Assembly (NCBI GenBank): GCA_964490935.1
Contig: CAZBEO010000006.1
Location: 7,282-71,281, forward strand
Source: JAQVYB01 sp964490935
Lineage (GTDB): Bacteria > Verrucomicrobiota > Kiritimatiellia > RZYC01
Direction: 5' to 3'
Length of the DNA: 64,000 bases
The notes under the pieces are model-generated. The model was given only the letters and a program-made list of their open reading frames with translations, searched no databases and was not told the origin of the DNA. Of this stretch, positions 1 to 8,030 are shown one piece after another. The translations under genes and the position numbers were made by a program. Position 1 is the first letter of the stretch, and every line of letters starts with the position of its first letter.

Positions 1-173
1 CGGAAGATACGACCATTGCGGATATCGCCGTCGCGACGAATGCCGGCCAGATCAAGACCGGCTCGATGAGCCGCACGGACCGCATCTGCAAGTACAACCA
101 GCTTCTTCGGATCGAAGAAGTGCTGGGTGATACGGCGCTGTACGGTGCGAAAGGCTACGGGCCGCGTTGCTGA
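1..173 (+). CDS. eno: Enolase, C-terminal end (partial)
   Basis: The first complete codon is at position 3 and 56 residues precede the TGA at 171-173. The translation contains the enolase C-terminal signature: IADIAVATNAGQIKTG followed by SMSRTDR and KYNQLLRIEE. In the family this segment carries active-site residues for 2-phosphoglycerate dehydration to phosphoenolpyruvate in glycolysis. The 5' part lies outside the window. A strong hairpin terminator follows 25 bases after the stop, so this is the end of its transcript. Confidence 0.96.
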   Translation, partial: EDTTIADIAVATNAGQIKTGSMSRTDRICKYNQLLRIEEVLGDTALYGAKGYGPRC

Positions 174-198
174 AAAGCTGTTTAGACCGTTAATTCAA

Positions 199-230
199 GG
201 GGGAGGTCCTTCAGGGCCTCCCCCTCTTTA
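199..230 (+). terminator. Rho-independent terminator after eno
   Basis: An 11-bp stem (199-209 pairing with 214-224, one G-T wobble) closes a TTCA loop and is followed by TCTTTA. It sits between the enolase stop and the rlmM start and has the shape of an intrinsic terminator. The T-tract is short. Confidence 0.85.
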
Positions 231-253
231 GGAAATGAAGCCGGTGAATCATC

Positions 254-1258
254 ATGTCTGAAACGGATATACTGCTTTGTCGCCCGGGATTCGAGAGCGC
301 CCTTTGTGCGGAGCTGCGCGAGTCGGGTGCCGTGCCGGGTACGCCGGGCTTGGGTTATGTGCCGGTGGAACATCCGGCGGGGCGCGATGGCGTATTCGAG
401 TCGGGCCGATTGGCCAAGGCGAAGGGCATTGCGCCGGATGAGCTCAAACCCATGACGCCCGAAACCGCGCGGCAGGTCTTTGACGGTATCACGGCGACCA
501 GCAAACCGTGGACGATTCGCGCCTGGACCCCTGAGGTCGTGAAGCACGAGGAACATGCCCGGCGACTGAAGGGCATTACCGCCAATCTGCTGCGTCTGCT
601 TGCCAAGGCCGATCCGCTGCGTGCGGCGCTGTACCGCGAACCGGAAAGCGGAAAGGCGGAGGTTGTGCTTCAACTGGCACTGACCGGACAGGGGCTTTGG
701 TACGCAGTTTGTCAGGCGGGGCAGGTCCCGCCCGCCTTTCGGATGAAAATGGACTCGCAGGCTCCTTCGCGTTCGTATTTGAAAATCGAGGAAGCCTTTG
801 TGCGGATGGGAGATTATCCGAAAGCTGGGGATCGAGTGCTTGATTTGGGAGCCGCGCCGGGCGGCTGGACGTATGCCTTTTTGAAGCGGGGCTGCCGGGT
901 GACGGCGGTGGATCACGGGCAACTCAAGCTGCCGCCGCAGGCGGCGTGGAAGCAAGGCCACGTGACGCATTTGCGCGAAAACGGCCTGACCTATGCCCCG
1001 GAAGGCGGGCGGCTCGACTGGATGGTTTCCGATATGCTGGTTGCGCCGGGCGAAGCGTTGGGGCTGCTACGCCGCTGGCTCGAAGGCGGGCGGGCGCATC
1101 GCGTGGTGTGCAACATGAAGATTCCGCAACGCGAACCCTATGCCGCGATTCGCCCCCTGCTGCAATACTTGAAAAAACACACGCACCGCCGCCTGCTGGT
1201 GAAACAGCTTTATCATGACCGTCGCGAAATTACTGTGATGGTTTGGGGAAAGGATTAA
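254..1258 (+). CDS. rlmM: 23S rRNA 2'-O-ribose methyltransferase RlmM-like
   Basis: The 334-residue protein starts with LLCRPGFESALCAEL, as RlmM N-termini do, continues through a THUMP-like region, and ends in an RrmJ/FtsJ-type Rossmann domain. The SAM-binding motif is LDLGAAPGGWTYAFLKRG at about residue 195, followed by VTAVDHG and a catalytic-type MVSDM at about 257. E. coli RlmM methylates C2498 of 23S rRNA; this protein is about 30 residues shorter than that one. The STAS gene starts two bases after its stop, so the two are probably co-transcribed. The family assignment is firm; the exact target nucleotide is inferred from the family. Confidence 0.85.
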   Translation: MSETDILLCRPGFESALCAELRESGAVPGTPGLGYVPVEHPAGRDGVFESGRLAKAKGIAPDELKPMTPETARQVFDGITATSKPWTIRAWTPEVVKHEEHARRLKGITANLLRLLAKADPLRAALYREPESGKAEVVLQLALTGQGLWYAVCQAGQVPPAFRMKMDSQAPSRSYLKIEEAFVRMGDYPKAGDRVLDLGAAPGGWTYAFLKRGCRVTAVDHGQLKLPPQAAWKQGHVTHLRENGLTYAPEGGRLDWMVSDMLVAPGEALGLLRRWLEGGRAHRVVCNMKIPQREPYAAIRPLLQYLKKHTHRRLLVKQLYHDRREITVMVWGKD

Positions 1259-1260
1259 AA

Positions 1261-1632
1261 ATGACGAAACGGAATATCCCGGATTTGAAAATCGAATTGG
1301 AAGAGACGGAATCGACTGTGCTGGTCGCGGTGCGCGGTCCGCTGGAAGTTTCCAATCTACATCAGTTCAAAGAGCGGGTGGACCCCCTGTTTGAAGAGAG
1401 CGAGAGCCGTCATGTGCTGCTGGATTTCGAGCAGGTGGAACGGCTGAGCAGCAAGGCCATTGGGCTGCTTTCAGGCTATGCCAAAACGGCGCGACGCAAT
1501 GGAAAAATGCTGGTCTTCTGTCAGGTGAACGCCCGCATTTATAACGTACTGAATCTGCTCGGCACCATTTCCCTGTTCGTGATGTATGAATCACGCGAGG
1601 CAGCGCTGACGGCCATCAATCGAGGCAACTGA
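1261..1632 (+). CDS. STAS-domain protein (anti-sigma factor antagonist type)
   Basis: A 123-residue single STAS domain. The beta-strand LVAVRGPLEVSNLHQF, the segment HVLLDFEQVERLSSKAIGLL with serines where SpoIIAA/RsbV proteins are phosphorylated, and a final helix before RGN are all visible. Such proteins act in partner-switching cascades, binding an anti-sigma kinase when unphosphorylated. I chose ATG 1261 because GGGGAAAGG lies about eight bases upstream; an in-frame start at 1243 would overlap rlmM. No anti-sigma kinase or phosphatase gene is nearby, so the partner is unknown. Confidence 0.8.
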   Translation: MTKRNIPDLKIELEETESTVLVAVRGPLEVSNLHQFKERVDPLFEESESRHVLLDFEQVERLSSKAIGLLSGYAKTARRNGKMLVFCQVNARIYNVLNLLGTISLFVMYESREAALTAINRGN

Positions 1633-1634
1633 GT

Positions 1635-1674
1635 AATCCGTCGGACGGATTGCTGGATGCAAACATCCGTTTGC
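1635..1674. other. Two small inverted repeats after the STAS gene
   Basis: Positions 1635-1651 form an 8-bp inverted repeat (AATCCGTC and GACGGATT around one G). Positions 1659-1674 form a 6-bp stem (GCAAAC and GTTTGC). They could help end the rlmM-STAS transcript, but there is no T-run. Confidence 0.35.
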
Positions 1675-1705
1675 ACTGATTGGCGGGCACCACGCGACAA
1701 AACGC

Positions 1706-1732
1706 CGTGGCGCTCGGAGAGCACCACGCTAC
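1706..1732 (-). repeat. REP-like palindrome, type A, ending CTAC
   Basis: Read on the minus strand, the unit starts with GTAG followed by a 10-bp imperfect stem CGTGGTGCTC / GAGCGCCACG with a TCC loop. A GTAG tetranucleotide plus hairpin is the architecture of REP sequences mobilised by RAYT transposases. The identical 27-base unit recurs at 18043-18069. Here it faces a type-B unit at 1750-1776, giving the inverted-pair layout of a REPIN. Confidence 0.7.
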
Positions 1733-1749
1733 CAACACATGCATTGGCA

Positions 1750-1776
1750 GTAGCCGTCCGCTCGCCGAGCGGACGG
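1750..1776 (+). repeat. REP-like palindrome, type B, starting GTAG
   Basis: GTAG followed by the stem CCGTCCGCTC / GAGCGGACGG with a GCC loop. A near-copy occurs in the other orientation at 40790-40815, and degenerate copies at 17996-18017 and 52072-52096. It lies three bases past the cdsA stop on the opposite strand, so the hairpin may also end the purA-uppS-cdsA transcript. Confidence 0.7.
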
Positions 1777-1779
1777 GGA

Positions 1780-2637
1780 TCAGGCGGCAAAAAGGAACCG
1801 CACGCAGACGTAGAGAACGGGTGCGGCAAAAAGTAGGCTGTCCAGCACATCGAGAATACCGCCCATGCCTCGAATGACGCTGCTCGAATCCTTCACCCCC
1901 ACCGACCGTTTGAAGAGCGATTCCACCAAATCGCCGCACACCCCTGCCGCTGTGATCAGCAAGCCGATGGTGATGGCGTCAAAAAGAGTGAAATCCACGG
2001 TCCCCGCCCGGATGCCTCCGATGAAATAAACCAGCAGACTCACCAGCAGGCCGGCGCCCAGCCCGCCTGCCAACCCCTCCCAGGTCTTCCCCGGAGAGAT
2101 GCGCGGAATCATCTTGTGCCGTCCGCATCCACACCCAACAAAGTAGGCCCCCGCATCCGACCACTTCACCACCAGCAGGAGATAAAGCACCAGAAAGCGC
2201 CCGCTGTCGATGCCCCCCGCCATGAGTAATTTGACGATGAAATTCAGGAGAAAAGGCACATAGAAAAATCCCAGCAGCGTTCCGGCCATGGTCAGAATCA
2301 GTTTGTCGCTGTTTTTCCGGTAGAAGCAGCGAATCAGCGTCAGGAACACCAGGGCTAGGATGACCAACAGTTCCCATTCGGCGGCGGGTAGGCTCCCGGT
2401 TCCGGCGTAGGCGTACCAGGTGACAGCCTGGAGCGCGAGGCCAGCCACTACGCCGAGCCCCTTGAATGCCGGAATGCCCACAGCAGAAAGAAAACCATAG
2501 AATTCAATGAGGGCGACGGCGCTTATGACCGCCACCGTCAAAACCATCGCCCACGAAGGAAACCAGAAGAACGCCGCAAGCACAAAAGCGACGATGAAGG
2601 TCGCGCTGATCAGTCGTTTACCTAGGGAAGGAAGCAT
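1780..2637 (-). CDS. cdsA: Phosphatidate cytidylyltransferase
   Basis: A 285-residue polytopic inner-membrane protein with about eight hydrophobic segments. It makes CDP-diacylglycerol from phosphatidate and CTP, the precursor of bacterial phospholipids. The C-terminal family signature is recognisable as SLFKRSVGVKDSSSVIRGMG followed by GILDVLDS. The usual PGHGG...DR pattern is altered (RGMGG...DV), apparently a lineage variant, while the Lys-Asp core is kept. The gene starts seven bases after the uppS stop, and pairing of uppS with cdsA is common in bacteria. Confidence 0.93.
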   Translation of the reverse strand: MLPSLGKRLISATFIVAFVLAAFFWFPSWAMVLTVAVISAVALIEFYGFLSAVGIPAFKGLGVVAGLALQAVTWYAYAGTGSLPAAEWELLVILALVFLTLIRCFYRKNSDKLILTMAGTLLGFFYVPFLLNFIVKLLMAGGIDSGRFLVLYLLLVVKWSDAGAYFVGCGCGRHKMIPRISPGKTWEGLAGGLGAGLLVSLLVYFIGGIRAGTVDFTLFDAITIGLLITAAGVCGDLVESLFKRSVGVKDSSSVIRGMGGILDVLDSLLFAAPVLYVCVRFLFAA

Positions 2638-2644
2638 ACAATCC

Positions 2645-3370
2645 TCACTCTATATCACCGAAACGGCGTTTTCTTTTGCTATAGTTTTCGAGGGCCTTCT
2701 GGAAGTGGGGTTCCCGAAAATCCGGCCACAACACATCGTCAAAATACAGCTCGGCGTAGGAGAGCTGCCAGAGCAGAAAGTTGCTCAGGCGGAGTTCGCC
2801 GCTGGTACGGATCATGAGGTCCGGATCGGGGATGTCGGGGAGGTAGAGGTTTTGGGTGATGATTTCCTCGGTGATGGATTCGGGGGATAGTTCGCCCTCC
2901 TTCACCTGATGAGCTATTTTTTGCATGGCTTCGATCAGTTCGGTGCGACCCCCATAACTCAGGGCGAGGATGAGATGGCCTGCATCGTAGTGTTTAGTGG
3001 TCTCCATGACGCGATTGATCTCGCGCTGAACATCCTCTGGCAGGTCCTGCAGCCGCCCGCTGACGCGCAGGCGCACCTGATTCTCGTGCAGTTCGTGTTC
3101 GTTGTTCTTCAGAAAGCGCCTCAGAAGCTGCATCAGCGCGACGATTTCCGCCTTGGGGCGCACCCAATTTTCCACGCTGAAAGCATAGAGCGTGAGATAT
3201 TTTACGCCGGCGTTTCGGCAGCACCGAATGGCGGTGCGGACGGACTCGGCGCCCGCCTCGTGACCTTTCACGCGGGCAAAGCCCATTTTTTTCGCCCAGC
3301 GTCCATTGCCATCCATGATGATGGCAATGTGCCGTGGCGTCCTTAGCGCTGTTTTTTGCTGCACGTTCAC
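2645..3370 (-). CDS. uppS: Isoprenyl transferase (undecaprenyl diphosphate synthase)
   Basis: A 241-residue cis-prenyltransferase. The N-terminus carries HIAIIMDGNGRWAKK, with the catalytic Asp and the diphosphate-binding loop, and the C-terminal part carries PDPDLMIRTSGELRLSNFLL and the WPDF motif. It elongates farnesyl diphosphate to the C55 lipid carrier for peptidoglycan and surface polysaccharides. It lies between purA and cdsA on the same strand, in the usual uppS-cdsA order. Confidence 0.96.
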   Translation of the reverse strand: MNVQQKTALRTPRHIAIIMDGNGRWAKKMGFARVKGHEAGAESVRTAIRCCRNAGVKYLTLYAFSVENWVRPKAEIVALMQLLRRFLKNNEHELHENQVRLRVSGRLQDLPEDVQREINRVMETTKHYDAGHLILALSYGGRTELIEAMQKIAHQVKEGELSPESITEEIITQNLYLPDIPDPDLMIRTSGELRLSNFLLWQLSYAELYFDDVLWPDFREPHFQKALENYSKRKRRFGDIE

Positions 3371-3425
3371 TTCCTCCCGTCGGCGCGTTGCGGCAGATCG
3401 GAAAACAGGTTTTATGATGCCTCAA

Positions 3426-4709
3426 TCATCCGTAGGGTTCCATCAGAATCGTACTGGCCCGTTTCGGGCCCACCGAGAGCAGGCCGATGCGTGTGCTGGT
3501 CAGTTCCTCAAGGCGCGCAAGATAGCGCTGCGCCTTTTCGGGCAGCTCCTCGCGGGTTTTGGCCTGCGTGGTACTTTCCATCCATCCCGGCCATTCCTCA
3601 TAAATGGGTTTACATCGGGCTAGCGCGGAGGCGGAGGCCGGCACCGTTTCGATGCGCTTGCCGTCCAGCTCGTAGGCTGTGGCGATTCGGATGGTTTCGA
3701 AAGCATCGAGCACGTCGAGCTTCATCATCGCCCAGGAATTGACGCCGTTGAGCATGGCGGCATAACGGGCTACCACGCCGTCAAACCAACCGCAGCGCCT
3801 CGGGCGTCCCGTGGTGGCACCATATTCATGGCCCACGTCGCGCAGTTTCTGTCCATCGGCATCGAGCAGTTCGGTGGGGAACGGGCCTTCGCCCACGCGG
3901 GTGGTGTAAGCCTTGATCACGCCGACCACCTGATCGATGCAATTGGGCGGCACGCCCGCGCCCGTGCAGGCGCCGCCCGCCGTCGCGCTCGAGGAGGTCA
4001 CAAAGGGATAGGTGCCGAAATCGACATCCAGCATGGTGCCCTGTGCGCCCTCGAACAGGACGCTTTCGCCGCGCCCGATGGCTTCGTTCACCAGCACGGC
4101 GGTATCTGCCACATAAGGCTTCAGGGTCTCGGTGGCGGCCAGATTGGATTGAACCACCTCGTCTTCATCCAGCATCTCCGCACCGAGAACGGACAACAGG
4201 TGATTGCTTTCCCGAATGCGGGCACGCAGGCGATCTTCAAAGTCGGCCTCGAAGAGATCGCCCATACGCAAGCCGCTGCGGGAGGCTTTATCGGCATAGG
4301 TCGGGCCGATGCCGCGTCCGGTGGTGCCGATTTTAACGCCCTGGGCGCGATTTTTCTCCCCGGCACCGTCGATTGCGCGATGATAAGGAAAAACGATATG
4401 GGCGCGGTCACTAATGTAAAAACGTCCGTCAGGGCGTATGCCCCGGGCAACCAGCTCATCGAGTTCCTTTTTCAGGGCCGATGGATCAATCACCACCCCG
4501 TTGCCAATCACGCATTTCTTGCCCTCGTGCAGCATGCCCGAGGGAATCAGGTGCAGGACGTACTTTTCGTCGTCCACCTCCACGGTATGACCCGCATTGT
4601 TGCCACCCTGATAACGGACCACCCAGTCCACTCGCTGGGTTAGCACGTCGATGATTTTTCCCTTGCCTTCGTCGCCCCACTGCGAACCAACCAAAATTGT
4701 ATTGGGCAT
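3426..4709 (-). CDS. purA: Adenylosuccinate synthetase
   Basis: A 427-residue protein of normal family length. It begins with the P-loop-like GSQWGDEGKGKIIDVL and contains NNAGHTV, the TTGRGIGPTYADKASR loop, LFEGAQGTMLDVDFGTYPFV, and GRPRRCGWFD. It joins IMP and aspartate using GTP in AMP synthesis. The partner enzyme PurB is encoded about 14 kb away on the same strand. It is the first gene of the purA-uppS-cdsA run. Confidence 0.98.
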   Translation of the reverse strand: MPNTILVGSQWGDEGKGKIIDVLTQRVDWVVRYQGGNNAGHTVEVDDEKYVLHLIPSGMLHEGKKCVIGNGVVIDPSALKKELDELVARGIRPDGRFYISDRAHIVFPYHRAIDGAGEKNRAQGVKIGTTGRGIGPTYADKASRSGLRMGDLFEADFEDRLRARIRESNHLLSVLGAEMLDEDEVVQSNLAATETLKPYVADTAVLVNEAIGRGESVLFEGAQGTMLDVDFGTYPFVTSSSATAGGACTGAGVPPNCIDQVVGVIKAYTTRVGEGPFPTELLDADGQKLRDVGHEYGATTGRPRRCGWFDGVVARYAAMLNGVNSWAMMKLDVLDAFETIRIATAYELDGKRIETVPASASALARCKPIYEEWPGWMESTTQAKTREELPEKAQRYLARLEELTSTRIGLLSVGPKRASTILMEPYG

Positions 4710-5030
4710 GCCCTCTCCTTAACTCACTCCGCCCTTCGGACGGAGCTCAACACTGAGCCTTTGTGTTCCCGGCCCGACTCACTGGAGCCGCGCCTGCAAA
4801 AAAATACGCGCAAAGGTAGCCGAGGGTACGGCGACGGTCAACGTCAAACCCGGGGCGACGGCTTGAAAGTGGCGAATACATCCCGCCCGGGATGCCCCGC
4901 AGCCCGGATGCGACACTTTCCAACCATTGGAAACTTTTAAAACTTCCAAAAAACTGGTGCTGCTGTATGCTGGCCATCGCTTGATCGCGATTTTCAACCA
5001 CACAACAAGAGAGAATCAGGAGCCGTGACC
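4710..5030. other. Intergenic region between purA and rnk, with palindromes
   Basis: This divergent gap of about 320 bases has no convincing gene. It holds an imperfect 8-bp hairpin at 4728-4746 (CTCCGCCC / GGACGGAG around TTC) close to the purA start, and a GC-rich hairpin near 4880-4895 (CATCCCG / CGGGATG). A 17-base palindrome at 4917-4933, TTTCCAACCATTGGAAA, is followed by a T/A-rich stretch. Promoters for purA and rnk should lie here, but I cannot assign them with certainty. Confidence 0.5.
4917..4933. promoter_or_regulatory. Palindrome TTTCCAA-CCA-TTGGAAA
   Basis: A perfect 7-bp inverted repeat around CCA, followed by ACTTTTAAAACTTCCAAAAAACTGG, which looks like a decayed second copy. 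It lies about 100 bases upstream of rnk. It could be a repressor operator or a short interspersed repeat; the sequence alone does not decide. Confidence 0.4.
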
Positions 5031-5447
5031 ATGGAAAAGAGAAAAATTTTTATGACCGCCAACGACCACAAGCGTCTGACCGACTTGCTCTCAGTGGACG
5101 GTTCATTCAACCATCGCGATCGCAAGGACCTTCAATCCCTTCAAGCTGAGCTGCAAAGTGCCGAGGTCATGGAATCGACCGCGATACCCAAAACGGTCGT
5201 CACCATGAATTCCAAGCTGCGCTTTATGGATATGGACGATCAATCCGAGACGGAAGTCCGGCTCGTATTTCCTTCGGATGCCGATATGGCTGAGGGACTC
5301 CTCTCGGTTCTTTCCCCCATCGGCACCGCGCTGCTCGGCTACCATGAAGGCGACCTTATTGAATGGGCGGTGCCCGCAGGCACCCGTCGCATTCGAATTG
5401 AAAAAATCCTTTATCAGCCGGAAGCCGCTGGCGATTTAAACCTCTAA
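5031..5447 (+). CDS. rnk: Rnk/GreA-type nucleoside diphosphate kinase regulator
   Basis: A 138-residue protein with the Rnk layout: a short N-terminal coiled region (about 1-50) and a C-terminal GreA/B-like FKBP-fold domain containing VRLVFPSDADMAEGLLSVLS, PIGTALLGYHEGD and IEWAVPAG. Such proteins bind RNA polymerase or modulate nucleoside diphosphate kinase. ATG 5031 was chosen because AGGAG lies eight bases upstream; GTG 5025 is too close to it. It ends two bases before the PqqD-like gene, so it may be the first gene of the transport-cluster transcript. Confidence 0.82.
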   Translation: MEKRKIFMTANDHKRLTDLLSVDGSFNHRDRKDLQSLQAELQSAEVMESTAIPKTVVTMNSKLRFMDMDDQSETEVRLVFPSDADMAEGLLSVLSPIGTALLGYHEGDLIEWAVPAGTRRIRIEKILYQPEAAGDLNL

Positions 5448-5449
5448 TC

Positions 5450-5845
5450 ATGAAGTCCAGAAAACCGCTAGCCTCCCAACTGCCCGGCACCACGGATTCG
5501 TGGGCGGAAATGCTGCTGGCGCACCCGATTCGTAATGTCGCGGCGAAGGTCACCGGCGGCGAGAATCCCGGCGAGCTTCGCATTGCCGTTCCGACCCGTC
5601 GGAGGCCTTGGTGGTATCACGTTCCTCCGCTGAACTGGATTATCCGCCCGCCCCCGTATCGAACCCTGATTCTGGACCCGGTCGGCGCTCCAATTTGGGA
5701 ATTGTGCGACGGGAAAACGACGGTCGAGGACATCATCCGAAACTTCGCAAAAAGTCAAAGTTTGACGTTTCACGAGGCCAGGGTATCTGTTACAAGCTAC
5801 CTTCGCTTGTTGATCGAGCGCGGGGCACTGGCCATCGCCCTGTAA
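5450..5845 (+). CDS. PqqD-family protein with N-terminal extension
   Basis: 131 residues. The C-terminal 75 or so match the PqqD fold: LILDPVGAPIWELCDGKTTV, then EDIIRNFAKS, and a final helix with LLIERGAL. The first 60 residues are a basic, proline- and tryptophan-rich extension with PTRRRPWWYHVPPLNW. PqqD-like domains bind peptide substrates, as in RiPP recognition elements. No PqqA-like precursor or radical SAM enzyme is visible; the gene instead opens a run of transport genes. It is tightly packed between rnk (two-base gap) and the DUF6785-like gene. A chaperone or adaptor role for a peptide is an inference. Confidence 0.72.
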   Translation: MKSRKPLASQLPGTTDSWAEMLLAHPIRNVAAKVTGGENPGELRIAVPTRRRPWWYHVPPLNWIIRPPPYRTLILDPVGAPIWELCDGKTTVEDIIRNFAKSQSLTFHEARVSVTSYLRLLIERGALAIAL

Positions 5846-5905
5846 TTGGTGTTGTGGTATCGTTTTTTGAGTCTGGCATTGCCGCCGGGCGGGAGGCGTT
5901 TTTTT

Positions 5906-7960
5906 GTGAGCTTGCGAGCAATTCTCATTGGTCTACTGGGTGTGGCATTTGTCTGTGGCTACACGCATTTCAACGATAACGTCATGCGACAAACGATGTT
6001 TGTCGGCAACAGTATGCCTATTTCCGTGTACGGGCTGCTGGTGATCTTCCTCTTGTTTCTGTTTCCGCTGCTTCGTAAAATCAATCGGAAACTGCTGCTC
6101 AGCCGCAAGGAAATCGTGGTGGTTCTGGCCATGGTGCTGGCGTCCTGCGCGATTCCCGGAAGCAATCTGCTACGCCTTTTCACGCCGGCGCTGATCATGC
6201 CGAACCGCTATCAGCATACCGAGCCCGGTTGGCAGAACCGCCATGTGATGGACCTCGTACCCGAGGGTATGTTGGTGGATGTCACACCCGATGAGGAAAC
6301 CATTTTGAACGGCTACTGCCGCGGACTGAGCACGGGCACCGACCGCATCGGCGTTGGAGAAGTTCCCTGGCGGGCATGGGTCAAACCGGTGTTCTATTGG
6401 ATGCCCATTATCCTTTCGCTCTGGATCGCCCTGATCGGCCTTTCACTCGTGGTGCATCGACAATGGTCCAAGCATGAACACTTACCCTACCCGATTGTCA
6501 CCTTTACCAAATCCCTGCTCCCTCAGGAAAACGGCGAGCCCAGCCCTGTCTTTAAAAACCGCCTTTTCTGGCTGGGTCTTATTTCCGTGGTCTGCCTGCA
6601 TGGTTACAATTATCTGAACGTCTGGTTCCCGGAGTACATGCCGGGCAAAATTCCGCTTGGCGTAGACTACAGTTCCATCGGCGAGCTCTTCACCACCTTT
6701 GAAAAGGGCGGCGGGGCGGGGCTGCTTTCCTGGACAGGCACGATTTTCCTGACGGTGGTGGCCGTGGCCTACTTCCTGCCTTCGGATGTCTCGTTCTCCC
6801 TCGGTATCGGGCCGCTGGTGTGGGTGTATCTGGTGGGCGCCATGTCCACCTACGGGTTGGCCACCACGGGCTGGCAGTCGTCCTGGCCCTACGGCATCAC
6901 ACGCGACTCGATGGTGGACATCGGTGCCTACACGGGCCTGCTGCTCGTGCTGCTGTACACCGGGCGGCATTACTTTACCTCGGTTTTCAAATCGGCCGTC
7001 GGCCTGCCCTCGCGCGAAAAGCCGGAGAAAACCGCCGTGTGGGGTGCGCGGGTCTTCATGATTTCCATGGTCTTTTTCGTGGTGTATGCGGTGCTACTGG
7101 CGCGTATGGACTGGATGATCGCGCTGATGATGGGCCTGCTGATGGTGGCGTTTTATCTGGTGATGGGCCGCATGATTGCGGAAACGGGGCTCTTCTTCAT
7201 AGTCATGGTGGGCACGCCGGCCACGATCGTCTGGGCGCTTTTTGGAAGCAAGGCGCTGGGCCCGCAAACCATGTTCATTATGTTTATGCTCTGCCTCATC
7301 CTCTTCTATGATGCCCGCGAAGCACTCATGCCCTATATGGTCAATTCACTAAAACTGGTGGATGACTGCAAGGTCCACATCGGAAAGGTCGCCGCCCTGG
7401 CGGTCGCCGCCGTGGTGCTCGGCCTGGCGGTGGGCATTCCGGCCACGCTGTATTTTCAGTATGACGAGGGCGTCGAGGTGGGCTCCTGGCGCGCAGAACA
7501 GGCCAAGACGCCCTTTAATGAGGTGATCGGCACAATGCAGCGCCTAGAGGCGCAGGGCCAACTCGAGGAAGCGGGCCTCAAGCATGGGCTGGCCCGTTTC
7601 ACGGATATGTCGCCGCACAAATTGGGCCTATCCTTCTTCGGTGGGTCGCTGTTGCTGGTACTGGCACTCTCCGCACTGCGCCTTCGTTTTGTGAAGTGGC
7701 CGATTCATCCGGTCATGTTTCTGGTTTGGAACACCTATTCCGGCGAGCGGTTTTACCAATCATTTCTAGTGGGATGGTTCATCAAGGTCATGGTGACGAA
7801 ATACGGCGGCGCCAGCATCTATCAGGCGGTGAAACCTCTGATGTTCGGCGTGATTGCCGGCGAGATGCTGGGTGGAGCGCTGCCCATGATTGTCAGCGTC
7901 ATTTATTATGCGGCAACGGACGGTTCCATACCGAAATCCTTTGAGGTGATGCCCCGCTAA
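5906..7960 (+). CDS. DUF6785/DUF6784-like polytopic membrane protein
   Basis: About 684 residues with at least 12 hydrophobic segments, starting LRAILIGLLGVAFVCGYTHF. The N-terminal two thirds resemble DUF6785 and the end resembles DUF6784 (WPIHPVMFLVWNTYSGERF, then GGASIYQAVKPLMFG). These uncharacterised proteins occur in PVC bacteria and look distantly like oligopeptide transporters. GTG 5906 has GGGAGG nine bases upstream; an in-frame TTG at 5846 directly after the previous stop is the alternative. A substrate cannot be assigned, but adjacency to ABC and OPT-like genes supports a transport role. Confidence 0.7.
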   Translation: MSLRAILIGLLGVAFVCGYTHFNDNVMRQTMFVGNSMPISVYGLLVIFLLFLFPLLRKINRKLLLSRKEIVVVLAMVLASCAIPGSNLLRLFTPALIMPNRYQHTEPGWQNRHVMDLVPEGMLVDVTPDEETILNGYCRGLSTGTDRIGVGEVPWRAWVKPVFYWMPIILSLWIALIGLSLVVHRQWSKHEHLPYPIVTFTKSLLPQENGEPSPVFKNRLFWLGLISVVCLHGYNYLNVWFPEYMPGKIPLGVDYSSIGELFTTFEKGGGAGLLSWTGTIFLTVVAVAYFLPSDVSFSLGIGPLVWVYLVGAMSTYGLATTGWQSSWPYGITRDSMVDIGAYTGLLLVLLYTGRHYFTSVFKSAVGLPSREKPEKTAVWGARVFMISMVFFVVYAVLLARMDWMIALMMGLLMVAFYLVMGRMIAETGLFFIVMVGTPATIVWALFGSKALGPQTMFIMFMLCLILFYDAREALMPYMVNSLKLVDDCKVHIGKVAALAVAAVVLGLAVGIPATLYFQYDEGVEVGSWRAEQAKTPFNEVIGTMQRLEAQGQLEEAGLKHGLARFTDMSPHKLGLSFFGGSLLLVLALSALRLRFVKWPIHPVMFLVWNTYSGERFYQSFLVGWFIKVMVTKYGGASIYQAVKPLMFGVIAGEMLGGALPMIVSVIYYAATDGSIPKSFEVMPR

Positions 7961-8030
7961 TCAAAAAAAACGGGTGCACGGGGCCGAAGAACAGACAGGT
8001 GCAACAACGGGAACGGATGATGAGACGGCT

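Noticed and set aside
5450..5845. Part of a classical PQQ or RiPP biosynthesis locus
   Set aside because: No PqqA-like precursor, radical SAM enzyme (PqqE) or protease is encoded nearby; only the PqqD-like fold is present.
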